This document shows positions 47,756 through 55,584 of a DNA stretch of 64,000 nt, piece by piece; the stretch's first letter is position 1, and the number at the start of each line of letters is the position of its first letter. The stretch comes from Microbulbifer mangrovi (GTDB taxonomy: Bacteria > Pseudomonadota > Gammaproteobacteria > Pseudomonadales > Cellvibrionaceae), in the NCBI RefSeq assembly GCF_002009015.1, contig NZ_LZDE01000344.1, forward strand, positions 1-64,000, in the 5' to 3' direction. A model generated the notes under the pieces. That model saw nothing but the letters and a program-made list of their open reading frames with translations, searched no databases and was not told the DNA's origin. A program made the position numbers and the translations under genes.

Positions 47756-48352
47756 CTACCTGACAATGGTGCTTTGTAGTTTCTTGAGGGCCAGTCGTAC
47801 ACGCGACTTGACGGTGCCCAGGGGCAGACCGAGTTCCTCGGAGATTTCACTGTGTGATTTGCCTTCCATATAGGCTTTTTCAATCACGTGACTTTGCTCC
47901 GGTGGGAGGCTCTGCAAGCCGTCAGCGACTGCGCTTTCACTGCGTGACTGCTGTAGGTAAATTAGCGGCTGGTCGTCCTGGCTGTCGTCCCAAATATCCT
48001 CTACGTTCAGGCTTTCATCGGTATCTGGTTGCCGGCCATGGCGGCGCAAGGCATCGATGCGGCAGTTACGCATGATGGTATATATCCATGTGCTCGCAGC
48101 GGCCTTGTCCGGGTTGAAGCTCGGTGCTTTTCGCCAAACCTTGAACAGAACCTCCTGTACAAGTTCGTCTGCAGCTTCCGGTGCCGAGCTCTGCCCTCCG
48201 CGACTGAACTGGAACCCCTTGATTAATGGGGAGAAGTGGAAATACAGCTGCTCGAAGGCGGCGCGATCGCGATGTCGCCCCACTCGGATCAGCAGTCTGC
48301 TCCATTCGTCATTTCTGGCCTGGTCAGAAGCCTGCACTATTGTTTGACTCAC
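47756..48352 (-). CDS. rpoE: ECF sigma factor of the ChrR-controlled type
   Basis: About 198 residues from a GTG at 48352; a TTG at 48388 would add 12 residues. Region 2 includes LIRVGRHRDRAAFEQLYFHFSP, AADELVQEVLFKVWRKAPSF and STWIYTIMRNCRIDALRRHG. Region 4 includes LPPEQSHVIEKAYMEGKSHSEISEELGLPLGTVKSRVRLALKKL. It belongs to the ECF group paired with ChrR anti-sigma factors. It precedes chrR in one operon and a TGATCC-type promoter lies about 75 bases upstream, so the pair is probably autoregulated. The symbol is used in the sense of R. sphaeroides rpoE, not E. coli rpoE. Confidence 0.9.
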   Translation of the reverse strand: MSQTIVQASDQARNDEWSRLLIRVGRHRDRAAFEQLYFHFSPLIKGFQFSRGGQSSAPEAADELVQEVLFKVWRKAPSFNPDKAAASTWIYTIMRNCRIDALRRHGRQPDTDESLNVEDIWDDSQDDQPLIYLQQSRSESAVADGLQSLPPEQSHVIEKAYMEGKSHSEISEELGLPLGTVKSRVRLALKKLQSTIVR

Positions 48353-48426
48353 TGTTTCTGTGTTCCATTTCGACCATTGTACTGGCAATGGTCTTCAGCT
48401 GCTTGGCTTACCTACTGTTCACCGGG

Positions 48427-48455
48427 TTCTACGCGGGATTTTCCGGTTTGGATCA
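48427..48455 (-). promoter_or_regulatory. Candidate ECF (ChrR-type sigma-E) promoter of the sigma-chrR operon
   Basis: On the minus strand TGATCC (48450-48455) is followed after exactly 18 bases by TAGAA (48427-48431). As I recall it, R. sphaeroides sigma-E promoters have a TGATC-type -35 and a TAA-rich -10 about 18 bases apart. Position just upstream of the sigma gene suits autoregulation. Confidence 0.65.
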
Positions 48456-48597
48456 ATTGCGGGTCACACTCTTTATCTATCTCGATTCGTGGGGGCGATA
48501 CCCGGTGCACAGATATTGTGACCGGGTGGTAATCTGATTGGCGTTTGGCGGCGTAATCAAAGGTAACCGTTCAGACGCGACGCCCGGGAGGGGCAAT

Positions 48598-49050
48598 ATG
48601 GCATCGCTGGTAAATCGTATTAAGCGGCTCTACTCCGATTTTTTGGCGGCAGATCCAGGCTCAATCGCCGAAGTTTATGCGGAGGATGTGGAATTCTCCG
48701 ACCCGGTACATGTAATACGCGGTCTCCGTGATATGCAGGCTTACTTTGCCGGCGTCGCCAAGAACCTCCAGGAATGCCGGTTTGAGTTCGACCAAACGTT
48801 GATCGACGGCAACACTCTCAACCTCTGGTGGACCATGCATTATCGCCATCCCCGTCTCGGCGGTGGCAAGCTTCTGAGCCTGAGAGGGGCGTCTCTGTTG
48901 CAGCTGGATTTGGAGCGGGATCGCGTTTTGGCCCACGAAGATATCTACGACCTCGGTGCCATGGTGTATGAACAGGTACCACTGCTGGGGTCGGTATTAC
49001 GCTACGTTAAGCGGGGCATTGCCAGCGGTAGTGGAGCACAGGGTCAATGA
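48598..49050 (+). CDS. SnoaL-like (NTF2-fold) protein, first gene of the lipid operon
   Basis: 150 residues from the ATG at 48598 (GGGAGGGGC upstream); a frame starting 60 bases upstream is not favoured. The NTF2-like fold is suggested by YSDFLAADPGSIAEVYAEDVEFSDPVHVIRG and LWWTMHYRHPRLGGGKLLSLRG. SnoaL-type proteins are small-molecule cyclases or isomerases, or binding proteins. It is divergent from the sigma/chrR pair and first in a run of lipid-modification genes, so its ligand may be a fatty acyl chain. I found no clear copy of the TGATCC promoter in front of it on the plus strand. Confidence 0.82.
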   Translation: MASLVNRIKRLYSDFLAADPGSIAEVYAEDVEFSDPVHVIRGLRDMQAYFAGVAKNLQECRFEFDQTLIDGNTLNLWWTMHYRHPRLGGGKLLSLRGASLLQLDLERDRVLAHEDIYDLGAMVYEQVPLLGSVLRYVKRGIASGSGAQGQ

Positions 49051-49104
49051 AAAGATATCAGCCCGATAACCTGCTGATGGGTAGTCGGTGGAGGTGCAGC
49101 ACAA

Positions 49105-49893
49105 ATGTCTAAAAATGTTAGTCCTGCTGAAAAACAGACCATCTGGATTACCGGTGCGAGTTCAGGGATTGGCGCTGAGCTGGTGCGGATACTGACCGGC
49201 GAGGGGCATTTCGTGATCATCAGCGGTCGCAATCGAGATACATTGCTGGAACTACAGAAACCAGCTCCCAAATTGGTCAAGGTTTTACCCTGTGATGTCG
49301 GCGATGACGCTTCCATGGCAGAAGCGGGTGCATTACTGAAAGACATTACGGATCAGCTCGATCTGGTAATTGCCTGTGCGGGTACCTGCGAGTATGACGA
49401 CGATCTGTCCCTGGATATTGTGAGCTATCGCAGGGTGTTCGACAGTAATTTCTTCGGTGTAGTGAATACGCTGCGAGTGGCTTTGCCGCTACTTACCAAT
49501 GCGCGAGCCCCCGTGTTTGTTGCGCTAGGGAGTCTGTCATCCGTCGTGGGGTTTCCGCGCGCAGAGGCCTATGGCGCTTCAAAGGCGGCGCTTCAATATT
49601 TTATGGATGCGCTGCGCGCAGATACCTCAAATGTTGCCCTGCGGTCCGTATTGGTCCGCCCCGGCTTTATCGATACGCCCTTGACCCGTGAAAATGACTT
49701 TGAGATGCCGTTCCTGATGCCTCCAGAGGAGGCTGCCCACCGGATTCTCGCTGGAATCAGGAGTGGCAAGAGCGTGATCGATTTTCCCCGTCGAATGAGT
49801 TGGCCTTTGCGGTTACTGGGTGTGCTGCGGCCGGTGTGGTTTGGCATATGTGCACCTCGCATGACCAGAATTAAAAAATTGAGGAGAGGCTGA
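49105..49893 (+). CDS. Short-chain dehydrogenase/reductase
   Basis: 262 residues. Cofactor motif TGASSGIG at about residues 15-22, an internal ACAGT in place of the usual NNAG, catalytic YGASK with the upstream serine in LGSLSSVVG. It is a classical SDR; substrate unknown, probably acyl or keto groups given the neighbours. GGAGGTGCAGCACAA precedes the ATG at 49105. Its stop overlaps the start of the FAD oxidoreductase gene (TGATG), so the two are translationally coupled. Confidence 0.9.
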   Translation: MSKNVSPAEKQTIWITGASSGIGAELVRILTGEGHFVIISGRNRDTLLELQKPAPKLVKVLPCDVGDDASMAEAGALLKDITDQLDLVIACAGTCEYDDDLSLDIVSYRRVFDSNFFGVVNTLRVALPLLTNARAPVFVALGSLSSVVGFPRAEAYGASKAALQYFMDALRADTSNVALRSVLVRPGFIDTPLTRENDFEMPFLMPPEEAAHRILAGIRSGKSVIDFPRRMSWPLRLLGVLRPVWFGICAPRMTRIKKLRRG

Positions 49894-51185
49894 TGAAAAT
49901 CGCCATTGTTGGCAGCGGTATTTCAGGATTGACCGCGGCGCATTTGTTGCATGAGAAATATGACATCACTCTGTTCGAAGCGGACGACCGCCTGGGCGGG
50001 CACACTGCCACCATTGATGTGCGTGAAGGCGACCGGACACTCGCGATTGATACCGGATTCATTGTTTTTAATGACTGGACCTATCCCAATTTCATCAAGC
50101 TTATGAGCAAGCTTGGGGTGGAATCACAGCCTACGGATATGGGGTTCAGCGTGTCGACGCCGCAACTGTCTGAGGTGGGCCAGGGGCAGGGCGGGCGCGA
50201 GTTTGAGTATGCGGGAAATAACCTCAACTCCCTGTTTGCCCAGCGTCGCAACCTGCTGGATGGTGGGCACTGGCGGATGCTCAAGGATATTGTACGTTTC
50301 AACCGGGACGCGGTAAGTGACTGGCGCGATGGAGAGTTGAGCCCGTCGATGACCCTGGGTCACTATCTGGATAGCAATGGCTATTCCGCGGAATTTTCGT
50401 CCCGCTATCTCGTGCCCATGGGGTCGGCCATCTGGTCTGCCAGCATGTCCCGCATGCTGGATTTCTCCGTGGACTTCTTTATCCGTTTTTTCTACAACCA
50501 CGGCCTGTTGAATATTTTCAATAGACCCCAGTGGCGTGTGATTCAGGGCGGATCCCGGAGCTATATCGAGCCGTTGGTGCGCGGATTTTCAGACCGTATC
50601 CGGCTGTCTTCGCCGGTACAGCGAGTCGTTCGTGGGGAGCAGGGAGTGACCCTGGAATACCGGGGTCAGCATGGCGAATCCCGGCACGAAGAGTTTGATC
50701 AGGTGATATTCGCCTGTCACTCGGACCAGGCGCTGGCAATGCTGGGTGACGCCGACGCGAGCGAGCAGGATATCCTTGGGCAGATCCCCTATGAGAAAAA
50801 TTCTGTTGTGTTGCACACGGATATAGGTCTGTTGCCCCGTCGCCGCAGCGCCTGGGCCAGCTGGAATTATCGGCTGCAGGGCGCGCATGACAGCCTTCCG
50901 GCGCTCACCTATAACATGAATATCCTGCAGCGGCTGGATACGCAAAAAACCTATTGTGTCACCCTGAATGCGGATCATGCCATTGATCCCGCCAAAGTCA
51001 TTGGCCGTTACGAGTATTCCCATCCCCAGTTTTCGGTGGATGGCACGCATGCGCAGTCTCGCTGGTCGGAAGTTAATGGCGTCAAGCGCACCTGGTTCTG
51101 CGGCGCATATTGGGCCAATGGTTTCCATGAAGACGGGGTCGTCAGCGCGATTCGTGTGGCGAGGGGTTTGGGAGTCGATTTCTAG
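49893..51185 (+). CDS. FAD-dependent NAD(P)-binding oxidoreductase of the lipid cluster
   Basis: 430 residues. The N-terminal dinucleotide motif IVGSGISGLTAAHLL and LFEADDRLGGHTATI show a flavin amine-oxidase/desaturase fold, as in proteins often found beside CFA synthases. IDTGFIVFNDWTYPNFIKL and a C-terminal FCGAYWANGFHEDGVVSAIR complete the family pattern. It starts on the SDR stop and ends on the DUF1365 start (TAGTG). In alphaproteobacteria similar flavin proteins (UfaD type) work with CFA-like methylases in making methylated and furan fatty acids; whether that chemistry occurs here is inference. Confidence 0.88.
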   Translation: MKIAIVGSGISGLTAAHLLHEKYDITLFEADDRLGGHTATIDVREGDRTLAIDTGFIVFNDWTYPNFIKLMSKLGVESQPTDMGFSVSTPQLSEVGQGQGGREFEYAGNNLNSLFAQRRNLLDGGHWRMLKDIVRFNRDAVSDWRDGELSPSMTLGHYLDSNGYSAEFSSRYLVPMGSAIWSASMSRMLDFSVDFFIRFFYNHGLLNIFNRPQWRVIQGGSRSYIEPLVRGFSDRIRLSSPVQRVVRGEQGVTLEYRGQHGESRHEEFDQVIFACHSDQALAMLGDADASEQDILGQIPYEKNSVVLHTDIGLLPRRRSAWASWNYRLQGAHDSLPALTYNMNILQRLDTQKTYCVTLNADHAIDPAKVIGRYEYSHPQFSVDGTHAQSRWSEVNGVKRTWFCGAYWANGFHEDGVVSAIRVARGLGVDF

Positions 51186-51937
51186 TGCGCAGCGGTCTTT
51201 ACACTGGCTGGATTCAGCACAGACGTATGCAGCCTCGGGAGCACGGATTCCGTTATCGGGGTTTTATGGTGTATGCGTTTCTGCACGAGCTGCCAACGCT
51301 ATTTGCCCAGACGCGATTGTGGTCCGACAAACCCGGTGCGCCGGCGCGTTTCTGCCGGGAAGATTTCTTTGGGGATCCGGCTATTCCGCTGGAGGAGGCA
51401 GTCCGAGCGCGGGTATATGAGGAGCTTGGCTCTCGCCCGGAAGGACCCATTGCGCTACTCGCGAACTGGCGGTATTTCGGCTACAACATGAATCCCATCA
51501 GTGTGTATTACTGCTTCGATCGGGCCGGTGAGGCAGTGGAATACTTGCTGGTAGATGTGCACAACACGCCCTGGAACGAGCGGCATGGCTACGTTCTGGA
51601 TGTGCGGTCCCAGGATCGGGTGCACAAGACTGAATTCCGCAAGGAACTGCATGTATCCCCGTTTATGCCACTGGACCAGCGCTATCTGTGGCGAAGCACG
51701 ATGCCCGGTGACAGGCTTTCCATCCGCATCCAGTCCGTGCAGGGGCAGGAGCGGGTGTTTGACGCTTGTATGACCCTGAAGCGCGAGGAAATCAGTGGGG
51801 CGGCGCTGCGCAAGAAACTGATCCAGTTTCCGCTGCACACCGTAAAAATCATCATCTCAATATACTGGCAGGCGCTAAAGCTTCTGGTGAAGCGTATTCC
51901 CCTGTTTACCCATCCGGGAAAGAAGCGCCCTTTGTAG
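51185..51937 (+). CDS. DUF1365-family protein
   Basis: 250 residues from a GTG that shares its G with the upstream stop (TAGTG). DUF1365 signatures are HRRMQPREHGFRYRGFMVYAFL near the start, LLANWRYFGYNMNPISVYYCFD, and a WNERHGYVLDV segment. The function is unknown, but the gene is regularly found between FAD oxidoreductase and CFA-type methyltransferase genes, which suggests an accessory role in fatty-acid modification. The basic C-terminal tail (KLLVKRIPLFTHPGKKRPL) could contact membranes. Confidence 0.9.
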   Translation: MRSGLYTGWIQHRRMQPREHGFRYRGFMVYAFLHELPTLFAQTRLWSDKPGAPARFCREDFFGDPAIPLEEAVRARVYEELGSRPEGPIALLANWRYFGYNMNPISVYYCFDRAGEAVEYLLVDVHNTPWNERHGYVLDVRSQDRVHKTEFRKELHVSPFMPLDQRYLWRSTMPGDRLSIRIQSVQGQERVFDACMTLKREEISGAALRKKLIQFPLHTVKIIISIYWQALKLLVKRIPLFTHPGKKRPL

Positions 51938-52015
51938 TTGCTATTGTTGGGCTGCAAGTGTGCCCGCTAGCTGCGACGTAATCGAATATCAAGTTAGAGC
52001 CGGAGAGCAATCGAT

Positions 52016-53446
52016 ATGAAGTCTGGATACAAGTCCGCCCCTGCCACCGGGGCAGATTTCCTCGCCGAAGCGAACAGGAAACTTTCAGAAAACGTCGCGG
52101 GGCAAGCGGGGATGAAGGCAGGTGCTGTGCTTGATGCGGCGAACGAGCAGGACAACCTGCCCAGTGCTCGTCGTGCAGCGCCGATATCCCGGTTCGAGCG
52201 TCTTTGCCGCTGGTTGCTGTTGGAGAAGCTGAAGAGTGTACGCGTGGGAACATTGTTCGTGCACGAGCAATATGCGTTGACTTCAGCGAGTCAGGGGAAT
52301 AATTCCGCGGGCAGGGGGGCACTGGTGTTTGGCGAACCCGCCGGCACGTCCGATATCGAGGCGCATATCGTTGTGACAGATCCGACCCTGTATGCGCAGG
52401 TGGTGCTCAATGGATCGATCGGGTCCGGCGAAGCGTACATGGACGGCGCCTGGCGCTCACCGGATCTCGTCCAGGTGATCCGCTTGATGACTGCCAATAT
52501 GGCGTTGCTGGAAAGCCTCGATTCGAAATGGAATTTTCTGAATAAAATTGCCCTCAAGGCGCTACATGCGCTGAATGGCAATTCATTGCATGGCTCTCGT
52601 CGCAATATCTCTGCCCATTATGACCTGGGCAACGATTTCTTCGGTTTGTTTCTTGACCCGACCATGCTCTATTCATCGGCGGTGTTCCCGTCCAAAGATG
52701 CGAGTCTCGCCGAGGCGTCGGAGTTCAAGCTCGCTCGTATCTGTCGCAAGCTGCAGCTCAAGGAAACGGATCATCTGCTGGAGATCGGCACCGGGTGGGG
52801 CGGAATGGCGGTATACGCGGCCAGGAAGTATGGATGCCGGGTAACCACCACCACCATTTCAAGAGAACAGTACGAGTATGCAAAAGCCTGGGTCGCCCGC
52901 GAGGGGCTTGAGGACCGGGTAACACTGTTGCTCAAGGATTATCGGGAACTGGAGGGGCAGTTCGACAAACTCGTTTCCATCGAGATGGTCGAGGCCGTGG
53001 GGCATCAGTACTATCGCGACTTTTTCTCTCGCTGCAGTGCGCTGCTGAAGCCCCATGGATTGATGGTCATGCAGGCCATCACCATTCAGGACCAGCGCTT
53101 CGAGCAGTACAAAAACAGTGTCGACTTTATCCAGCGGTATATTTTCCCGGGTGGCTGCCTGCCGTCCAACCAGGTAGTTGCCGACAATATTGCCAATCAC
53201 ACGGACATGCAGATTGTCGGCCTGGACGATATTACTTTCGACTATGCGATGACGCTGCGATCGTGGAGGAAAGCCTTCTTTGAACGGATTGATGAAGTGC
53301 GTCAGCAGGGTTTTGACGAGCGCTTTATCAATATGTGGGATTTCTATTTCTGCTACTGCGAAGGTGGTTTCCTCGAGCGGGTGATCAGCACTGCGCAGTT
53401 CACCTTTGCCAAGCCCCGATGCAATACATTGCCATCGCTGAATTAA
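52016..53446 (+). CDS. Cyclopropane-fatty-acyl-phospholipid synthase-type methyltransferase
   Basis: 476 residues. The SAM-binding motif is LLEIGTGWGGMAVYAARKYG, preceded by ISAHYDLGNDFFGLFLDPTMLYS (CFA family) and followed by SIEMVEAVGHQYYRDFF and MQAITIQDQRFEQYK. An N-terminal lipid-binding extension of about 180 residues is typical. CFA enzymes methylate double bonds of membrane phospholipids; close relatives (UfaM type) instead make branched methyl chains. GGAGAGC precedes the ATG at 52016. It follows DUF1365 by 78 bases, still within one likely transcript. Confidence 0.93.
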   Translation: MKSGYKSAPATGADFLAEANRKLSENVAGQAGMKAGAVLDAANEQDNLPSARRAAPISRFERLCRWLLLEKLKSVRVGTLFVHEQYALTSASQGNNSAGRGALVFGEPAGTSDIEAHIVVTDPTLYAQVVLNGSIGSGEAYMDGAWRSPDLVQVIRLMTANMALLESLDSKWNFLNKIALKALHALNGNSLHGSRRNISAHYDLGNDFFGLFLDPTMLYSSAVFPSKDASLAEASEFKLARICRKLQLKETDHLLEIGTGWGGMAVYAARKYGCRVTTTTISREQYEYAKAWVAREGLEDRVTLLLKDYRELEGQFDKLVSIEMVEAVGHQYYRDFFSRCSALLKPHGLMVMQAITIQDQRFEQYKNSVDFIQRYIFPGGCLPSNQVVADNIANHTDMQIVGLDDITFDYAMTLRSWRKAFFERIDEVRQQGFDERFINMWDFYFCYCEGGFLERVISTAQFTFAKPRCNTLPSLN

Positions 53447-53450
53447 GCTG

Positions 53451-54023
53451 ATGGATTCTGTAGCCAGCGTGCAATCCCGATCGCGCAATTTCGGTAAACT
53501 ACTGCTCAGCGGCTTGCTGTTTGAACTGGTGTGGTTTCTGTGTGTGGTCTCGCCAGGGACTGCACTGTTGACTATCGTCACGCTGTGCAATCTCTTGTTT
53601 CACCTGTGGTTTTTTGATCTCACTGGCCCTGGCGCTGGTGGTATCAGGGGGGCTCTGCGTACCTTGGTATGGGTAGCGGTTGTGACCGTCTCCGGCTGTG
53701 TGATGGACTCGCTACTCTTCCGCTTCGGGCTCTTCGAGACATCGAGCCAGATCGTGCTATTGCCTGTCTGGCTGTCACTTCTGTGGGTGAATTTCGCCCT
53801 GGCACTGAGGTTTGCGTTTCACTTTCTACAGCGTAAGTTCTGGGTGGCGGCCTTGTTTGGCGCAATCGGGGGACCTGCAAGTTACCTGGTCGGGGCGAAG
53901 ATCAATGCCTCTGTTAGCCTCGCTGAGCCGCTTGGGCTATCGCTGGCGATACTTGCAGGACTCTGGACTGTCTATCTGCCAGTAGTGATGCAGTGCGCCA
54001 AGGCACCGGTGTTTCGGCGATAA
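53451..54023 (+). CDS. DUF2878-family membrane protein
   Basis: 190 residues, five to six hydrophobic helices. The segments LLSGLLFELVWFLCVVSPGTALLT and FRFGLFETSSQIVLLPVWLSLLWVNFALAL are the usual DUF2878 pattern. It starts 4 bases after the CFA-type gene. Members are commonly adjacent to CFA and FAD lipid genes, so it may help deliver or export modified lipids. The actual function is unknown. Confidence 0.88.
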   Translation: MDSVASVQSRSRNFGKLLLSGLLFELVWFLCVVSPGTALLTIVTLCNLLFHLWFFDLTGPGAGGIRGALRTLVWVAVVTVSGCVMDSLLFRFGLFETSSQIVLLPVWLSLLWVNFALALRFAFHFLQRKFWVAALFGAIGGPASYLVGAKINASVSLAEPLGLSLAILAGLWTVYLPVVMQCAKAPVFRR

Positions 54024-54085
54024 AACCTCGAACCTTTGTGTGTTTTCAAGAATTTTCCCGTTGAGTAATTTCCCCGGAGGTGGTC

Positions 54086-54865
54086 ATGGGTACCTGGTTG
54101 GCGGCGGCTTCTCTAGTGGTGTCCGGTTGCAACGCACCTGAATCAGTGACCGCACAGGCAGCCGTGATAGGGCGGGCGCAGCTGGTAGAGCCCGCAGGCA
54201 GCGCGGCACAGGTGCGCTATTGCGAGTACTTTCTGGTGCCTCAGGGTGGGCCTCAGACCAGCGGGGAAGCCAGTAATATTCGCGTGGTGTACTACGCGCC
54301 GGAGGGACGCGAAGGCAGCAAGGTTGCTGAGAAGCGGATCACTGGTGTTATCGATGAGACCGGGGTTCTACTGTCCACCCGCCCACAGATTGCCCAGGAA
54401 GATTTCCGTCTCGGCGAAGTCCGGGAGGTTTCTCGATCCGAAACCGGGTGGCGCATGCGCTACCGGGCAGACCGGGAGTCCGGGTTTACCGAAAACACCC
54501 TGCCCATGGATAAGCTGGATGTGATCGATGCCGGTTTCGACCCGTACGTCCGCCAGCACTGGCATCGGTTAGAGGCGGGGGAGACTGTGCAGTTCCAGTT
54601 TGCCTCCCCGGTGCACGGCCGCTCGATCAAGCTGAGAGCCAGGGCGATCCCCTGTGCGCGAGAGGCGTCGGATCTCTGTCTGCGTGTTGAGCTGGCGCAG
54701 GCATTCTTGCGCTGGATTGCCGGAGGGGGAATCGACCTTGAATACAGTGCCGGGACAGACGGCAAACCCGGTTCCGCGAGGTTGACGCGCTTTGTCGGCG
54801 TTACCAACCTGCTGGATAAGGCCGGCGAGCCACAGCGCCTGCAGCTGGACTACTTCTATCGTTGA
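54086..54865 (+). CDS. Lipoprotein of unknown function at the end of the lipid operon
   Basis: 259 residues from the ATG at 54086, five bases after GGAGG; a GTG two codons upstream is possible. The N terminus MGTWLAAASLVVSGC has a lipobox. The rest is beta-rich (EYFLVPQGGPQTSGEASN, RLGEVREVSRSETGWRMRY, FQFASPVHGRSIKLRARAI) and contains two further cysteines (AIPCAREASDLCLR) that may pair. I do not recognise a family. It starts 63 bases after DUF2878 on the same strand and ends the run of lipid genes. A role as a periplasmic lipid-binding partner is guesswork. Confidence 0.75.
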   Translation: MGTWLAAASLVVSGCNAPESVTAQAAVIGRAQLVEPAGSAAQVRYCEYFLVPQGGPQTSGEASNIRVVYYAPEGREGSKVAEKRITGVIDETGVLLSTRPQIAQEDFRLGEVREVSRSETGWRMRYRADRESGFTENTLPMDKLDVIDAGFDPYVRQHWHRLEAGETVQFQFASPVHGRSIKLRARAIPCAREASDLCLRVELAQAFLRWIAGGGIDLEYSAGTDGKPGSARLTRFVGVTNLLDKAGEPQRLQLDYFYR

Positions 54866-55005
54866 GTCCGGGGCGAACCTCTAGGCGTACATCCAAACAA
54901 TCTGTTCCTAGCCGATCCCGTTATATTTCTACATGGGTTGGCGCGCTTCTCCACAATCGTCTAAACCTAAGTAGATACAGGCGACAAATGTGGTGAGGAG
55001 CGCCA

Positions 55006-55401
55006 ATGAGATCCAAGATCCTGGCCGCTGTGGGCCTAAGCGCAGCAACCCTGTTTGGATGTGCCTACCAGCAGGAACAGGTATACGGCGCAGGCAATAT
55101 CGTGATTGATACCTACGGCGTGAACATGCGGCAATACCAGCTGGATCTTGCGGACTGCAAAACCATGTCCATGGCGGCGCGCAACGATGCCGGGCGCCGC
55201 GGGGTGACCCGCGCTGCGGGTGGTGCGCTGCTGGGTGGTGCGCTGGGCGCGATCATCGGCGATACCAGTAGTGCAGCAGCGGCAGCCGCCGGCGCCGGGG
55301 CATTGATCGGCGGCGTGAGTGGCGTCGGCAGTGCACACGCTGAAGAGAGTTACATCGCCCGTAACTGTCTGCGAGGTCGGGGTTACCGTGTGTTGAATTA
55401 G
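55006..55401 (+). CDS. Glycine-zipper outer-membrane-type lipoprotein
   Basis: 131 residues with lipobox LFGC at the end of a signal peptide (MRSKILAAVGLSAATLFGC). The middle holds a glycine-zipper stretch (GGALLGGALGAIIGDTSS, then GAGALIGGVSGVGSA), as in small outer-membrane lipoproteins of the YMGG/SlyB-like groups. The N-terminal mature region ends with a conserved CKTMSMAARNDAG. It lies 140 bases after the lipid operon and has its own terminator, so it is probably a separate unit. Role unknown; such proteins often support the outer membrane. Confidence 0.82.
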   Translation: MRSKILAAVGLSAATLFGCAYQQEQVYGAGNIVIDTYGVNMRQYQLDLADCKTMSMAARNDAGRRGVTRAAGGALLGGALGAIIGDTSSAAAAAAGAGALIGGVSGVGSAHAEESYIARNCLRGRGYRVLN

Positions 55402-55432
55402 CAGAATTATTCGGCAAACCACAGGATGTTGC

Positions 55433-55456
55433 GCCGGGCTTTGGCCCGGCTTTTTT
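55433..55456 (+). terminator. Rho-independent terminator after the glycine-zipper gene
   Basis: GCCGGGC and GCCCGGC form a 7-bp stem around TTTG, followed by six T. Confidence 0.88.
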
Positions 55457-55584
55457 GTATTCCCTGGTTTTGGCACGGCAGAAAAGATTAGCGGCCGTCA
55501 TCAAACTGTCACCAAAAATTCATTTCCCTGACGCCATCTACAAATTTATGTCGTTAAAATCTCCCGCAAAATATGGGGGTTTCT

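Noticed and set aside
48226-48537. Plus-strand frame with a hydrophobic stretch across the sigma gene start
   Set aside because: It overlaps the sigma gene and its promoter antisense and has no ribosome site; hydrophobicity is a by-product.
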